Positions 7,870-16,804 of a DNA stretch of 64,000 nucleotides are shown piece after piece. Within the stretch, counting starts at the first letter, position 1. Each line of letters starts with the position of its first letter. Both the position numbers and the translations under genes were made by a program. This DNA is from Fulvivirga ulvae (lineage in GTDB: Bacteria; Bacteroidota; Bacteroidia; Cytophagales; Cyclobacteriaceae): NCBI RefSeq assembly GCF_021389975.1, contig NZ_CP089981.1, positions 2,753,501 to 2,817,500 of the forward strand, written 5' to 3'. A model generated the notes under the pieces. It did not search any database. It was not told where the DNA came from and was given only the letters and a program-made list of their open reading frames with translations.

Positions 7870-8955
7870 ATGAAAAGAATTTTTGTCGGCTTGATATGTT
7901 TCATGATTCTCTTTGCAGGGATGGATTCTGTTTATGGACAGATTAAAAGAAAGCAAATACGAAAAAACAATAAGAGGATCTCAAATTTCAGAGGTAAGAA
8001 AACATGGTTTGGTAAGGAAAAGCGCTACAACTACCTGGGTGTTTCAGTAAATGCATTTAACTACTTCGGTGATTTAGCACCTTTATCCAATAAGGCAAGT
8101 ACTGATGTGTCTTTTACCCGTCCGGGCATTGGAGTTTTTTGGGGACATAGATTTGGTCCGTTTTATACACTCAGGGCATCATTTACGTATGGTACCATCA
8201 GAGGAGATGATTTTGAGTCGGCTGATCCCAATGATGAAGATGCAAAATTCAGGTATATTCGTAATCTGCACTTCCGCAATAGGATAAAAGAGCTGACTGT
8301 GGTGGCCATGTTTGACCTTTTTAAAAATGAGTCATCGTACATAAGCAGGGTTCAATGGACTCCATATGCCTATGCAGGTTTATCAATTTTCCATCATAAT
8401 CCCCAGGCTTTTGTGCCTGAAGGTAGTGGATTGCCTGAAGCAGGCACCTGGGTAGATTTGGAACCCCTGGGCACAGAAGGTCAATATGCAGATCTGGATC
8501 CAACTGCCGCTAATGCAGGAATAGAGCCTTACAGCAAATTTCAATTCGCTATCCCTTTGGGTATTGGTATTCGCTATAGATTGAATCAGGTGCTGGATCT
8601 GTCATTCGAAAGTGGTGTACGATATACATTCACTGATTACCTGGATGATGTTAGTCAGAATTATGTTGATCCCGGAGTATTTGGCGATAATGAGCTTGCA
8701 AGACTGATGGCAGACCTTTCTCAGGAGGATAAAGCATCAGTGTCCAATGAGCCGAGAGCGCTTGATAATCCTAACATTCAAGAGATATACAATAACAGAG
8801 TAACTATAAACGGAGAGTCTAAAATAGCCGGCTATGGTTTTGAACATCCGGAAAATGTTCGGGGCAACAAAAATGAAAACGACCTTTATTTCGTTACGTC
8901 TATTAAAGTAGCATTTATAATAGGGGCTACATTTAGAAGAGCGAAATTCAGATAA
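7870..8955 (+). CDS. DUF6089-family outer-membrane beta-barrel protein (first copy)
   Basis: The 361-residue product has a signal peptide ending near YGQ, a basic linker rich in Lys/Arg/Asn, and then alternating amphipathic strands typical of a small outer-membrane barrel. It starts with YNYLGVSVNAFNYFGDLAP and includes WTPYAYAGLSIFHHNP and GIGIRYRLN. It resembles the DUF6089 family found between nadK and uppS in many Bacteroidota. A long acidic insert near residues 275-325 is probably an extracellular loop. Function is unknown, but the position ahead of bamA/ompH points to envelope assembly. Confidence 0.8.
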   Translation: MKRIFVGLICFMILFAGMDSVYGQIKRKQIRKNNKRISNFRGKKTWFGKEKRYNYLGVSVNAFNYFGDLAPLSNKASTDVSFTRPGIGVFWGHRFGPFYTLRASFTYGTIRGDDFESADPNDEDAKFRYIRNLHFRNRIKELTVVAMFDLFKNESSYISRVQWTPYAYAGLSIFHHNPQAFVPEGSGLPEAGTWVDLEPLGTEGQYADLDPTAANAGIEPYSKFQFAIPLGIGIRYRLNQVLDLSFESGVRYTFTDYLDDVSQNYVDPGVFGDNELARLMADLSQEDKASVSNEPRALDNPNIQEIYNNRVTINGESKIAGYGFEHPENVRGNKNENDLYFVTSIKVAFIIGATFRRAKFR

Positions 8956-8956
8956 T

Positions 8957-9694
8957 ATGAAGCACAATATTTTAAATATTTCGGGGAAAGCACTTCTATG
9001 CTTTCCCGTTTTTGTATTTATATGGCTGATTGTATTCAATAAAGCTATGGCTCAGGAAACGGAAATAGGCTTCGGGTTAGGGGGCTTTAAGTATTCCGGA
9101 GATTTATCCAGGGGCATTAACCTGAAGTCCATTAAGCCGGCAGGTACTGTCTTTTTTAGATCAAACATCAGTAAGGCTGTGAGTTTTAGGATTGCTGCTA
9201 CAGCCGGAAAACTGGCAGGTAGTGATGAGAAAACTCCTATAGACCCATTTGCTGAGAACAGAGATCATAGTTTTGACATTTTTTTATTTGAGGCGTCAAC
9301 AGTTTTTGAATATCACTTTCTGAAGTGGAGAGATGAATCAACACTCCTTCGCTGGACCCCTTACTTCTTTGGTGGGTTTGCAATATTTGGTGTTTCCGGA
9401 GAATCTGAAAAGCCAGAAGAGTATAGTAATGTACAACCGGCTGTACCATTTGGTTTTGGCTTTAAGTATGTGCTTAACCCAAAATGGTATCTAGGTGCGG
9501 AATTTGGTGCCAGAAAAACGTTTTTTGATTATTTGGATAACGTAAGTAGTGGAGATGGAACCATTAAGGATTATCAATACGGAAATAAATTTGATAATGA
9601 TTTATACTATTTTATGGGAGTAAGCCTCACTTATTCTTTCTATACCATACCATGCCCCTCCAGTCCGTATAAGAAAAATTACCGAAGAAGGTAA
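8957..9694 (+). CDS. DUF6089-family outer-membrane beta-barrel protein (second copy)
   Basis: The 245-residue product has a hydrophobic N-terminal segment ending in AMAQ, a likely signal peptide. The barrel begins EIGFGLGGFKYSGDLSRG and includes LLRWTPYFFGGFAIFG and FGFGFKYVLNPKWYLGAEFG. It shares the same strand plan and the FDYLDNVS / FTDYLDDVS element with the upstream copy, so the pair looks like an old tandem duplication. It starts two bases after the first copy's stop and is surely in the same transcript. Function is unknown. Confidence 0.8.
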   Translation: MKHNILNISGKALLCFPVFVFIWLIVFNKAMAQETEIGFGLGGFKYSGDLSRGINLKSIKPAGTVFFRSNISKAVSFRIAATAGKLAGSDEKTPIDPFAENRDHSFDIFLFEASTVFEYHFLKWRDESTLLRWTPYFFGGFAIFGVSGESEKPEEYSNVQPAVPFGFGFKYVLNPKWYLGAEFGARKTFFDYLDNVSSGDGTIKDYQYGNKFDNDLYYFMGVSLTYSFYTIPCPSSPYKKNYRRR

Positions 9695-9733
9695 AAAGGG
9701 GATATAAAATAAGCATTTTTACATAAATCGGGT

Positions 9734-9741
9734 TAATTTTG
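9734..9741 (+). promoter_or_regulatory. Bacteroidota -7 box upstream of uppS
   Basis: TAATTTTG matches TAnnTTTG exactly. Transcription would start near 9747, essentially on top of the possible GTG start at 9749. This argues for the ATG at 9776 as the real uppS start. Confidence 0.5.
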
Positions 9742-9775
9742 CATCCCTGTGTCTATATCTAATGAAAATATTATA

Positions 9776-10495
9776 ATGGATTCATTGCCTCATCATATTG
9801 CCATCATAATGGATGGTAACGGAAGGTGGGCTAAGAATAAAGGTGCGGCCAGAATTTTCGGGCATAGGAATGCTATTAAAGCCGTTCGGGATGTTACGGA
9901 AGGCTGTGCTGAACTAGGTATAAAATACCTGACCCTCTATGCCTTCTCCACCGAAAACTGGGGGCGCCCTGTAGAAGAAGTCACCGGACTTATGCAATTA
10001 CTTGTATCTACAATTAAAAAGGAATTAAAGACGTTACAGAAGAATGATGTAAGGTTAGCTACCATAGGTGACATTGATACACTTCCAAAAGGATGTAGAA
10101 AAGAGCTGATGGAGGCCATGGAACTCACCAAAAACAATAAAGGGCTGACCCTCGTACTAGCATTAAGTTATAGTGGCCGTTGGGAAATATTGGAAGCAGT
10201 TAAACGTTTGGCAAATGATGTAAAATCGGGAAGTGTGGATGTTGAAGATATTGACAACCCTGTTTTTGAGTCATATTTGGGAACCAGTGGTATTCCTGAT
10301 CCTGAGCTGTTGATCCGAACCAGTGGAGAAATGCGCATCAGTAACTTTTTATTATGGCAAATCGCATATACGGAAATATATTTTACAACAAAGTTGTGGC
10401 CCGATTTCAGGAAGGAAGACCTGCATGAGGCGATTATTTCATATCAAAAGAGAGAAAGAAGGTTTGGTCGAATTAGTGAACAAGTGAAATCCTGA
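9776..10495 (+). CDS. uppS: Isoprenyl transferase (undecaprenyl diphosphate synthase)
   Basis: This cis-prenyltransferase builds the C55 lipid carrier for peptidoglycan and other envelope glycans. The product (239 residues) opens with HHIAIIMDGNGRWAK, with catalytic Asp13, and contains LTLYAFSTENWGRP and the C-terminal LIRTSGEMRISNFLLWQIAYTE substrate-binding block. The frame is open to a GTG at 9749, but the ATG start puts the catalytic motif at the normal place and agrees with the promoter position. bamA follows after 3 bases. Confidence 0.96.
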   Translation: MDSLPHHIAIIMDGNGRWAKNKGAARIFGHRNAIKAVRDVTEGCAELGIKYLTLYAFSTENWGRPVEEVTGLMQLLVSTIKKELKTLQKNDVRLATIGDIDTLPKGCRKELMEAMELTKNNKGLTLVLALSYSGRWEILEAVKRLANDVKSGSVDVEDIDNPVFESYLGTSGIPDPELLIRTSGEMRISNFLLWQIAYTEIYFTTKLWPDFRKEDLHEAIISYQKRERRFGRISEQVKS

Positions 10496-10498
10496 TTA

Positions 10499-13195
10499 AT
10501 GAAAAGAGTATCTGTATTTTTGATTTTTTGTTTTTTTATAGCCACTTCTCTGAATGCCCAATTCAGAAAGAGAGGCAATGTCCAGGATGATAGTGGGCTA
10601 AACTATTCTAACCCGCAGGAATATGTGATAGCAGGCATAGAAGTTACCGGACTGAAAGTATTAGATAAAAATGCACTTATTTCGCTTTCAGGGTTGAAGG
10701 TGGGAGATAAAATCAAGGTGCCGGGAGATGACATTAGCGGTGCTATTCGCAAACTCTGGAAGCACGGACTAGTCGGTAATGTTAGTATAACAATTGACAG
10801 AATTGAAGAAGATCAGATTTATCTGAATATTGAACTTAGCGAAAGGCCAAGGCTAACCGGCTTTACATTTGAGGGTGTGAAAAAGGGTAGAGAGTCTGAA
10901 CTTAGAGAGGACCTTAACCTGATCAGAGGGAGGATCCTTTCCGATGCCATCATTAGAAATACGGAGTTAACCGTGAAAAACCACTATGTGAATAAGGGAT
11001 TCCTGAATGCAGATGTCAAAGTTATTCAGCAGGAAGACACTGTTAACAGGGATGGAGTGAAACTTAAAATAGTAGTGAATCCCAAATCCAAGGTTAAGAT
11101 TAATAAAATTAATATAATTGGCAACGAAGAATTCGCTGATAACAGAATAAAGAAAAAAATGAAATCTACTCATGAAAGGATTCGTTTTTCTTTATTTAAA
11201 AGAGCTGCCGAGCTTGTTATAGGTGTGAATCCATCCAATGTAAAGAGTTTTGTTGACTCTTCTTATGATGTTTCAGGAGAAGAACTGAAAGGATTTATCA
11301 ATGATAATATTAAACTCAACTTCTTTAACTCATCTAAGTTTATTAAATCAGACTATGAAGTAGATAAAGATGCGATTATAGCTTTTTATAATTCAAAAGG
11401 TTACAGGGATGCAGAAATTGTCTATGACTCTGTTTATCGCCACGATGATAACTCCATCAATATAGATATTAAGGTAAATGAAGGTCGCAAATATTATTTT
11501 GGGGATATCATATGGACAGGAAACTTCGTCCACACAAGTGAAACACTTGATAAGATACTTGCAATAGAAAAAGGAGATGTTTATAACAAAGAGCTTATTG
11601 ATCAAAAACTAACCTTTAACCCTAAAGGGCCGGATATTAGTGGCCTTTATATGGACGATGGGTATTTGTTCTTTAGAGTTACTCCGGTTGAGGTTGCTGT
11701 TAATGGAGACTCTATTGATGTAGAGATGAGAATCTATGAAGGTGAACAGGCAACTATTAAAGATATTATTATTTCGGGTAATGATCGTACCAGAGATCAT
11801 GTAATACGCAGAGAGCTATATACCATACCCGGACAGAAATTTAGCAGAACTGACATCATAAGGACACAACAGCGTTTAGCTCAAATGGGGTACTTTGATC
11901 CGGAGCAGATTTCGCCAACCCCACTACCTAACCCTGCGGATGGTACTGTGGATATTGAGTGGAAGCTTGTTGAAAAATCAAGTGACCAGATTGAGTTATC
12001 CGGAGGTTGGGGAGGCCAGTTAGGTTTCGTGGGTACTTTGGGTCTTGTGCTTAACAACTTCTCGTTGCGCAATATGCTTAAAGGTAAGTTTACTCCAATA
12101 CCCGTTGGTGATGGCCAAAGATTGTCAATGCGAGTTCAGGCAACCGGCCGTCAGTATCAGAGTTATTCATTCTCGTTTACAGAACCATGGCTGGGAGGCA
12201 AGAAACCTAATTCTCTCTCGGTGAGCCTTAACTATTCCATACAGCGACAAAGAGTTGCTGAAGATAGAGATGGAGATGCATCAAATGGCAATGAGTACTT
12301 CCCTTCTTATGGTGATTTTAATGCCTCCCTTAGCGTTAAGGGTGTAACGGTTGGCCTTGGGCGAAGACTGGAATGGCCTGATAATTACTTTACGTTGACC
12401 AATTCACTTTCCTACCTTGTTTATGAGTTAGATAATTACGGAACAAGAGGATTGGGCTTCGATGACGGAAATGCCAATAGTATTGCATTCAACACGACCC
12501 TGTCCAGAAATAGTATTGACAACCCGATGTACCCTACCAATGGATCGAGTATATCATTAAGTGCAACATTTACCCCCCCTTATTCTCTTTGGAGGAATCT
12601 TGATTATGATAATGTTTCTGCCGCTGAGAAATACAAGTGGATCGAATACCATAAATGGATGTTTGATGCCCAGTACTACCTGAACCCAATTGGTAAGCTG
12701 GTTTTGGAAGCGAAAGCTAATTTTGGATACATAGGTTCTTACTCTAACGAGGCAGGCGTCGGACCTTTTGAGCGCTTCTACGTTGGTGGTGATGGTTTGG
12801 CCGGGCAGAACTTCTTATTGGGAACTGAAGTTATTGGTTTGAGGGGATATGAGAATAACTCTATTACGCCACCATACACCAGTACCGATGTTAATGCAAT
12901 AAGAGGTGGTATTGTTTATAATAAATTCTCTATGGAACTTAGATATCCTGTTACAACGGGTCAGGCAGCTACTATTTATGGCTTTGTCTTTGGAGAGGCA
13001 GGAAATAACTTTGGTTCATACGAAGAGTTTAACCCTTTTGAAAACTATAGGTCTGCGGGTTTTGGGGCAAGGATTTTCATGCCAGCTTTTGGGTTGATCG
13101 GTGTTAACTGGGGATACGGATTTGATACCCTGCCCGGTGCGACGGAAAGAAGTGGGCCGCAGTTCCATTTTACGATTGGTCAACAAATACGATAA
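10499..13195 (+). CDS. bamA: Outer membrane protein assembly factor BamA
   Basis: BamA is the Omp85-family insertase of the outer-membrane BAM complex. The 898-residue product has a signal peptide ending NAQ and a series of POTRA modules over roughly residues 40-480 (for example FTFEGVKKGRESELREDL, INIIGNEEF and IIISGNDRTRDHVIRREL). The C-terminal surface-antigen barrel follows, with EPWLGGKKPNSLSV, DNPMYPTNGSS and GLRGYENN. The ending FTIGQQIR is a slightly unusual barrel terminus because the last residue is not aromatic. It is placed between uppS and two ompH chaperone genes, the standard Bacteroidota order. Confidence 0.96.
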   Translation: MKRVSVFLIFCFFIATSLNAQFRKRGNVQDDSGLNYSNPQEYVIAGIEVTGLKVLDKNALISLSGLKVGDKIKVPGDDISGAIRKLWKHGLVGNVSITIDRIEEDQIYLNIELSERPRLTGFTFEGVKKGRESELREDLNLIRGRILSDAIIRNTELTVKNHYVNKGFLNADVKVIQQEDTVNRDGVKLKIVVNPKSKVKINKINIIGNEEFADNRIKKKMKSTHERIRFSLFKRAAELVIGVNPSNVKSFVDSSYDVSGEELKGFINDNIKLNFFNSSKFIKSDYEVDKDAIIAFYNSKGYRDAEIVYDSVYRHDDNSINIDIKVNEGRKYYFGDIIWTGNFVHTSETLDKILAIEKGDVYNKELIDQKLTFNPKGPDISGLYMDDGYLFFRVTPVEVAVNGDSIDVEMRIYEGEQATIKDIIISGNDRTRDHVIRRELYTIPGQKFSRTDIIRTQQRLAQMGYFDPEQISPTPLPNPADGTVDIEWKLVEKSSDQIELSGGWGGQLGFVGTLGLVLNNFSLRNMLKGKFTPIPVGDGQRLSMRVQATGRQYQSYSFSFTEPWLGGKKPNSLSVSLNYSIQRQRVAEDRDGDASNGNEYFPSYGDFNASLSVKGVTVGLGRRLEWPDNYFTLTNSLSYLVYELDNYGTRGLGFDDGNANSIAFNTTLSRNSIDNPMYPTNGSSISLSATFTPPYSLWRNLDYDNVSAAEKYKWIEYHKWMFDAQYYLNPIGKLVLEAKANFGYIGSYSNEAGVGPFERFYVGGDGLAGQNFLLGTEVIGLRGYENNSITPPYTSTDVNAIRGGIVYNKFSMELRYPVTTGQAATIYGFVFGEAGNNFGSYEEFNPFENYRSAGFGARIFMPAFGLIGVNWGYGFDTLPGATERSGPQFHFTIGQQIR

Positions 13196-13198
13196 AGT

Positions 13199-13729
13199 AT
13201 GAAAAAGATATTGGTTTTTTTTCTGGCACTATTTTCGATTGCTAATGTTTATGGGCAAAAGTTTGGCTATGTTGATACCGACTATGTGCTGAACAAAATG
13301 CCTGAGTATAAAGAGGCTCAGCAGGAGATTGATAAACTTTCCAAGGGATGGCAAGAGGAGATAAAAGAGATGTCAGGGAAAATAGAATCAATGTATAATG
13401 AACTGCAGGCGGAAGAGGTTCTGCTTACCGCGGAGATGAAGAAGGATCGTTTGGCAGAGATAAAGAAAAGGGAGGATGAACTGAAGGAATATCAAAAGAA
13501 GATATTCGGTTTTGAAGGACTCTTTTTTCTGAAAAAGAAAGAATTAGTAAAGCCGGTGCAGGACAAGGTTTTTGATGCTATTGAAAAAGTATGCAAAGAT
13601 CAAAGGCTGGCCATTATGTTTGATAAGGCTGGAGATCTTGTTATGATATATACAGATCCCAGGCACGATTATACAGACTATGTGCTGGAGGAATTAGGTC
13701 TTGGTGACCCGAATGATGTAATTAAGTAA
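13199..13729 (+). CDS. OmpH/Skp-family periplasmic chaperone (first copy)
   Basis: The 176-residue product has a signal peptide ending VYGQ followed by KFGYVDTDYVLNKMPEYKEAQ, the family start. A long charged coiled-coil arm spans roughly residues 45-110. Skp-type chaperones hold unfolded outer-membrane proteins for BamA, which fits the location 3 bases after bamA. A second, diverged copy follows directly. Confidence 0.92.
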   Translation: MKKILVFFLALFSIANVYGQKFGYVDTDYVLNKMPEYKEAQQEIDKLSKGWQEEIKEMSGKIESMYNELQAEEVLLTAEMKKDRLAEIKKREDELKEYQKKIFGFEGLFFLKKKELVKPVQDKVFDAIEKVCKDQRLAIMFDKAGDLVMIYTDPRHDYTDYVLEELGLGDPNDVIK

Positions 13730-13750
13730 AATGTTTAATTAATAAATACC

Positions 13751-14287
13751 ATGAGAAACAAATTATTATTAACGGTAATAGCACTTACTTTTTTTGGTCT
13801 GGCGGCCGTTCAGGCACAGTCTGCATTGAAAATTGCCTATGCTGATGTAGATTACATCTTGAGCGAAATGCCTGAAGCAAAGCAAGTGGAGTCTGAACTA
13901 AAAGCCCACAACACCCAGTTGCAGAACCAGCTACAGGCTAAGTACCAGGAATACCAACAAAAGTTGCAAGCCTATCAGCAAGGTGCTGCTACCATGGTTG
14001 ATGCCATAAGACAGGAGAAGGAGACGGAATTGGCACAGCTCGAGCAAAGAATACAGAAGTTCCAGCAGGATGCACAAAGCTCTATGCAAAAGAAATCAAC
14101 TGACTTAATGCAGCCTCTTTATACTAAAGTGGGAAATAATATTGAAGCAGTAGCAAAGGAAAACGGATATGCTTATGTACTTAACGGTCAGGTAGGAGGA
14201 ATTGATGTGGTTCTTTACGCTGATGAGAAATATGATATCAGTGATCTTGTATTGAAGAAAATGGGAATCACCCCTTCTTCAAATTAA
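13751..14287 (+). CDS. OmpH/Skp-family periplasmic chaperone (second copy)
   Basis: The 178-residue product has a signal peptide ending VQAQ, then KIAYADVDYILSEMPEAKQV and a Gln-rich coiled-coil arm (QNQLQAKYQEYQQKLQAYQQ). The C-terminal half closes the Skp fold. The richer Gln content distinguishes it from the Lys/Glu-rich first copy. It is the last gene before the terminator at 14313, so it ends the DUF6089-uppS-bamA-ompH operon. Confidence 0.92.
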   Translation: MRNKLLLTVIALTFFGLAAVQAQSALKIAYADVDYILSEMPEAKQVESELKAHNTQLQNQLQAKYQEYQQKLQAYQQGAATMVDAIRQEKETELAQLEQRIQKFQQDAQSSMQKKSTDLMQPLYTKVGNNIEAVAKENGYAYVLNGQVGGIDVVLYADEKYDISDLVLKKMGITPSSN

Positions 14288-14312
14288 TAAAATTAAATAC
14301 TATTGAGCGAAA

Positions 14313-14339
14313 GCCCTTCCAAACTGGAAGGGCTTTTTT
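14313..14339 (+). terminator. Intrinsic terminator after the bamA/ompH operon
   Basis: GCCCTTCC (14313-14320) pairs perfectly with GGAAGGGC (14326-14333) around the loop AAACT, followed by six T. It separates the ompH operon from the LD-carboxypeptidase gene, whose ATG is 11 bases past the T-run. Confidence 0.9.
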
Positions 14340-14350
14340 ATTTTAGTGGT

Positions 14351-15256
14351 ATGCATAAACAACCAGAATCATTAAGAAAAGGAGATAAAGTGGGGGTTGT
14401 GGCTCCTTCACGAGTAATAACTGAAATGCAAATGGAAAAAGCTTTTGAGATTTTCGGCTCATGGGGGCTGGAAGTAATCAGGGGAGATGCTTTGTTTGCC
14501 AAAGCAGGTTACTTTGCTGGAACCGATAGTGAAAGAAGGGAGGATTTGCAGCGAATGTTAGATGATCCTGATATTAAAGCGATATTCTGTGCGCGGGGAG
14601 GTTATGGCATGACACGTGTTATTGATCAGCTGGACCTTAGTAATATCGTTAGTAAACCAAAATGGGTGATTGGGTTCAGTGATATTACCGCTTTGCACCT
14701 GGCCTTAAATCGCAAGAAAGTAGAAAGTATACATGGCCTTATGCCTGTACAATATAATTACATGGGAGTGGAGCAGTCACTTTCTTCACTCAGACAGCTT
14801 CTGTTTGAAGGTATGGTAGATTACGAAATAGCTTTCAATGCTAAGAATAAGCAAGGAGCCTGTACAGCAGAGATAGTGGGAGGTAATCTCTCCTTGGTTG
14901 TGGAAAGCTTAGGCACACCCACTGAAATTGATACAGATAAAAAGATACTTATACTCGAAGAGATCGATGAGTATTTGTATAAAATTGATCGTATGTTTAT
15001 GCAGCTGAGCAGGTCAGGGAAATTGAGAAATCTTGCAGGGGTTATTGTCGGAGATTTCTCTCAGATGAAGGATACACAAATACCTTTTGGCAAATCAGTG
15101 TTGGATTTAATAGCAGCTCATCTTGAAGAATTAGACATACCCGTGGCCTACAATTTTCCGGTTGGGCATGAGGCCAGAAATTTGGCTATACCTTTAGGCA
15201 GAAAAATGCATCTTGAAGTTCTGAAAGATACAGTGAGGCTGCGCGATGCTGTTTAA
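14351..15256 (+). CDS. LD-carboxypeptidase (peptidase family S66)
   Basis: S66 enzymes cut the L,D bond before the terminal D-alanine of muropeptide tetrapeptides during cytoplasmic peptidoglycan recycling. The 301-residue product has LRKGDKVGVVAPSR at the start, CARGGYGMTRV, the nucleophile motif IGFSDITAL with Ser110, the acid region LEEIDEYLYKIDRM and the His motif FPVGHEARN. The frame extends to a TTG at 14303, but that would translate through the terminator hairpin, so the ATG at 14351 is chosen. The 3' end overlaps the convergent DUF4202 gene by 4 bases. Confidence 0.93.
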   Translation: MHKQPESLRKGDKVGVVAPSRVITEMQMEKAFEIFGSWGLEVIRGDALFAKAGYFAGTDSERREDLQRMLDDPDIKAIFCARGGYGMTRVIDQLDLSNIVSKPKWVIGFSDITALHLALNRKKVESIHGLMPVQYNYMGVEQSLSSLRQLLFEGMVDYEIAFNAKNKQGACTAEIVGGNLSLVVESLGTPTEIDTDKKILILEEIDEYLYKIDRMFMQLSRSGKLRNLAGVIVGDFSQMKDTQIPFGKSVLDLIAAHLEELDIPVAYNFPVGHEARNLAIPLGRKMHLEVLKDTVRLRDAV

Positions 15257-15840
15257 TCGCTGTCTGTCAGGGCTTTTGAAATCAATTTCTTGCTGTCATC
15301 TGAAATATCCAGCTCCATGGCTAATGCCCGCCCTTTAACGGACATTTTATTCCAGGTTTTTCTGAGAATATCAAGTACCTTTTGAGTTGGATGCTGTGTC
15401 GCGAAATCTTTGAAATAGTATTGTAAAAAAACCAGGCAGACAACATCTTCAAGCTTTTTCGTGGGCTCGTCTGATTTTAATTTTTTCTTGATCACCATAT
15501 TTACGACACTTTCAGTGTCTTTTTCCTGGTAATCATGCGTTTGCATGATATCTCTTAACAACGACCCGTGCATGAGTTTAAGTTGTGTTCGCCAGCTTAA
15601 ATAACCTTTACGATCCATAGAGTAGTCACTTCGGGGTATAATCCATCTTTTGATATGCTGGCCGTGTGCGGCAATTTTTAGTAGTTCATCAGCATCTTTA
15701 TCGTACAATTGCAACATCTGGCTCATACGCAAACTGTACAGGTATTCCTTTGGGAAATGTTCTCCATTATGCAATTCTAGCCTTGGGTCTTGCCTGTTGA
15801 TGTCATCTATAGCTGCTATTACCTTTAAAAATCTGGTCAT
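15253..15840 (-). CDS. DUF4202 family protein
   Basis: The 195-residue soluble protein matches the DUF4202 pattern: a start FLKVIAAIDDINRQDP, then AAHGQHIKRWIIPRSDYSMDRKGYLSWR and a later EDVVCLVFLQYYF. The His-rich first half looks like an HD-type metal-binding fold, but activity is unknown. Members are frequently found beside siroheme and nitrite-assimilation genes, as here, where it lies 11 bases after cobA on the same strand. A role linked to nitrogen assimilation is an inference from context. Confidence 0.82.
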   Translation of the reverse strand: MTRFLKVIAAIDDINRQDPRLELHNGEHFPKEYLYSLRMSQMLQLYDKDADELLKIAAHGQHIKRWIIPRSDYSMDRKGYLSWRTQLKLMHGSLLRDIMQTHDYQEKDTESVVNMVIKKKLKSDEPTKKLEDVVCLVFLQYYFKDFATQHPTQKVLDILRKTWNKMSVKGRALAMELDISDDSKKLISKALTDSD

Positions 15841-15851
15841 GGTTACATTTT

Positions 15852-16610
15852 TTAATGGACTTCAGGTATAAGGCTAATACCTTTGTACTTTGCCGAGCGG
15901 CTTTTAAATGCTGCTACCTGTCCTATAATAATAATAGCCGGAGACTTTATTTGCAAATCTTCTGCCCTGCTAACTATATTTCCCAGGTATCCAAAGACTT
16001 CTTTCTGATTATTGTGGGTCCCGTTCTGTATGATCCCTACAGGTTCATATTCATCCCTGTAATAGCTAAAAAGTTCAGTGATCAGTTTGAGATTTTTCAT
16101 TCCCATCAGTATAACTACGGTGGCTGAAGATCGGGCTGCATATGCCATGTCTTTAGAAAAGGAGCCATTTGAGGTGGTTCCGGTAACTACCCAAAAGCTT
16201 TCATTTACACCTCTCTTGGTTAAAGGAATGTGGTTTGTTGCTGGAACTGCCAGTGAGCTGCTAATGCCGGGAATTACCTCTACCTCGATCCCGTTTTGTT
16301 CAGCATGCTCCAGTTCTTCATGTCCACGTCCAAACACAAACGGATCACCCCCTTTCAGGCGAACAACGTTATTATAACGGGTTGCATAATCCACTATCAT
16401 GGCATTGATATAGATTTGCTGATACTGATGCAAGCCAGCTTTTTTTCCTACGTAAATTTTTATGCAACTTTCTTTACAATACTCAAGCAGAGAGCTGTTG
16501 GCCAAAGCATCATATAGAACCACATCTGCATTTTTTAGTGCTTTAAGGCCCTTTAGGGTTATCAAATCAGCGTCTCCGGGCCCTGCACCTACCAAAATTA
16601 ATTTTCCCAT
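15852..16610 (-). CDS. cobA: Uroporphyrinogen-III C-methyltransferase
   Basis: This SAM-dependent enzyme methylates uroporphyrinogen III at C2 and C7 to give precorrin-2, the precursor of the siroheme used by NirB. The 252-residue product has the GAGPGDADLITLKGLKAL start, the DALAN loop, VRLKGGDPFVFGRGHEE and VIPGISSSLAVPA, all family signatures. It is a stand-alone SUMT without the CysG oxidase/chelatase half, so precorrin-2 dehydrogenase and ferrochelatase must be encoded elsewhere. It is divergent from nirB across a region with TACGTA repeats. Confidence 0.95.
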   Translation of the reverse strand: MGKLILVGAGPGDADLITLKGLKALKNADVVLYDALANSSLLEYCKESCIKIYVGKKAGLHQYQQIYINAMIVDYATRYNNVVRLKGGDPFVFGRGHEELEHAEQNGIEVEVIPGISSSLAVPATNHIPLTKRGVNESFWVVTGTTSNGSFSKDMAYAARSSATVVILMGMKNLKLITELFSYYRDEYEPVGIIQNGTHNNQKEVFGYLGNIVSRAEDLQIKSPAIIIIGQVAAFKSRSAKYKGISLIPEVH

Positions 16611-16655
16611 TTATTTACACTTTTGCGTAGTAATGATTTTTGATTAAAATAAAAG

Positions 16656-16704
16656 TACGTATTTTATCTTGTTTTTAAAATATTAAATTACGTATTTTTA
16701 CGTA
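16656..16704. promoter_or_regulatory. TACGTA repeat cluster between cobA and nirB
   Basis: The palindrome TACGTA occurs at 16656-16661, 16689-16694 and 16699-16704. The last two are exactly 10 bases apart and the first is 33 bases from the second, so all lie close to one face of the helix. The same motif is clustered upstream of the sensor kinase and the porin/narK genes. I infer binding sites for a nitrogen-assimilation regulator, probably the NarL-like protein encoded at 21605. Confidence 0.6.
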
Positions 16705-16804
16705 ATTAATTATTGATTGGACCCTGTGATGTTCCGCTTAAGTTTATGTTATGACATTTAAATTGAACCGCAGGTATCCATCTAACCTTAAAATCAAGAG
16801 CCAG

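Noticed and set aside
9749..9775. GTG start for uppS adding nine residues
   Set aside because: It would fall on or before the transcription start predicted from the TAATTTTG box.
14303..14350. TTG start for the LD-carboxypeptidase
   Set aside because: Translation would run through the strong terminator at 14313-14339; the ATG follows immediately.
16449..16454. TACGTA copy inside cobA (and other single copies inside coding regions such as 37506-37511 and near 49255)
   Set aside because: Isolated copies within genes fit background frequency and are not clustered or phased.
16751..16804. Upstream in-frame ATG for nirB
   Set aside because: The added residues are unlike NirB, whose Rossmann domain starts at MKKVVVIGNG.
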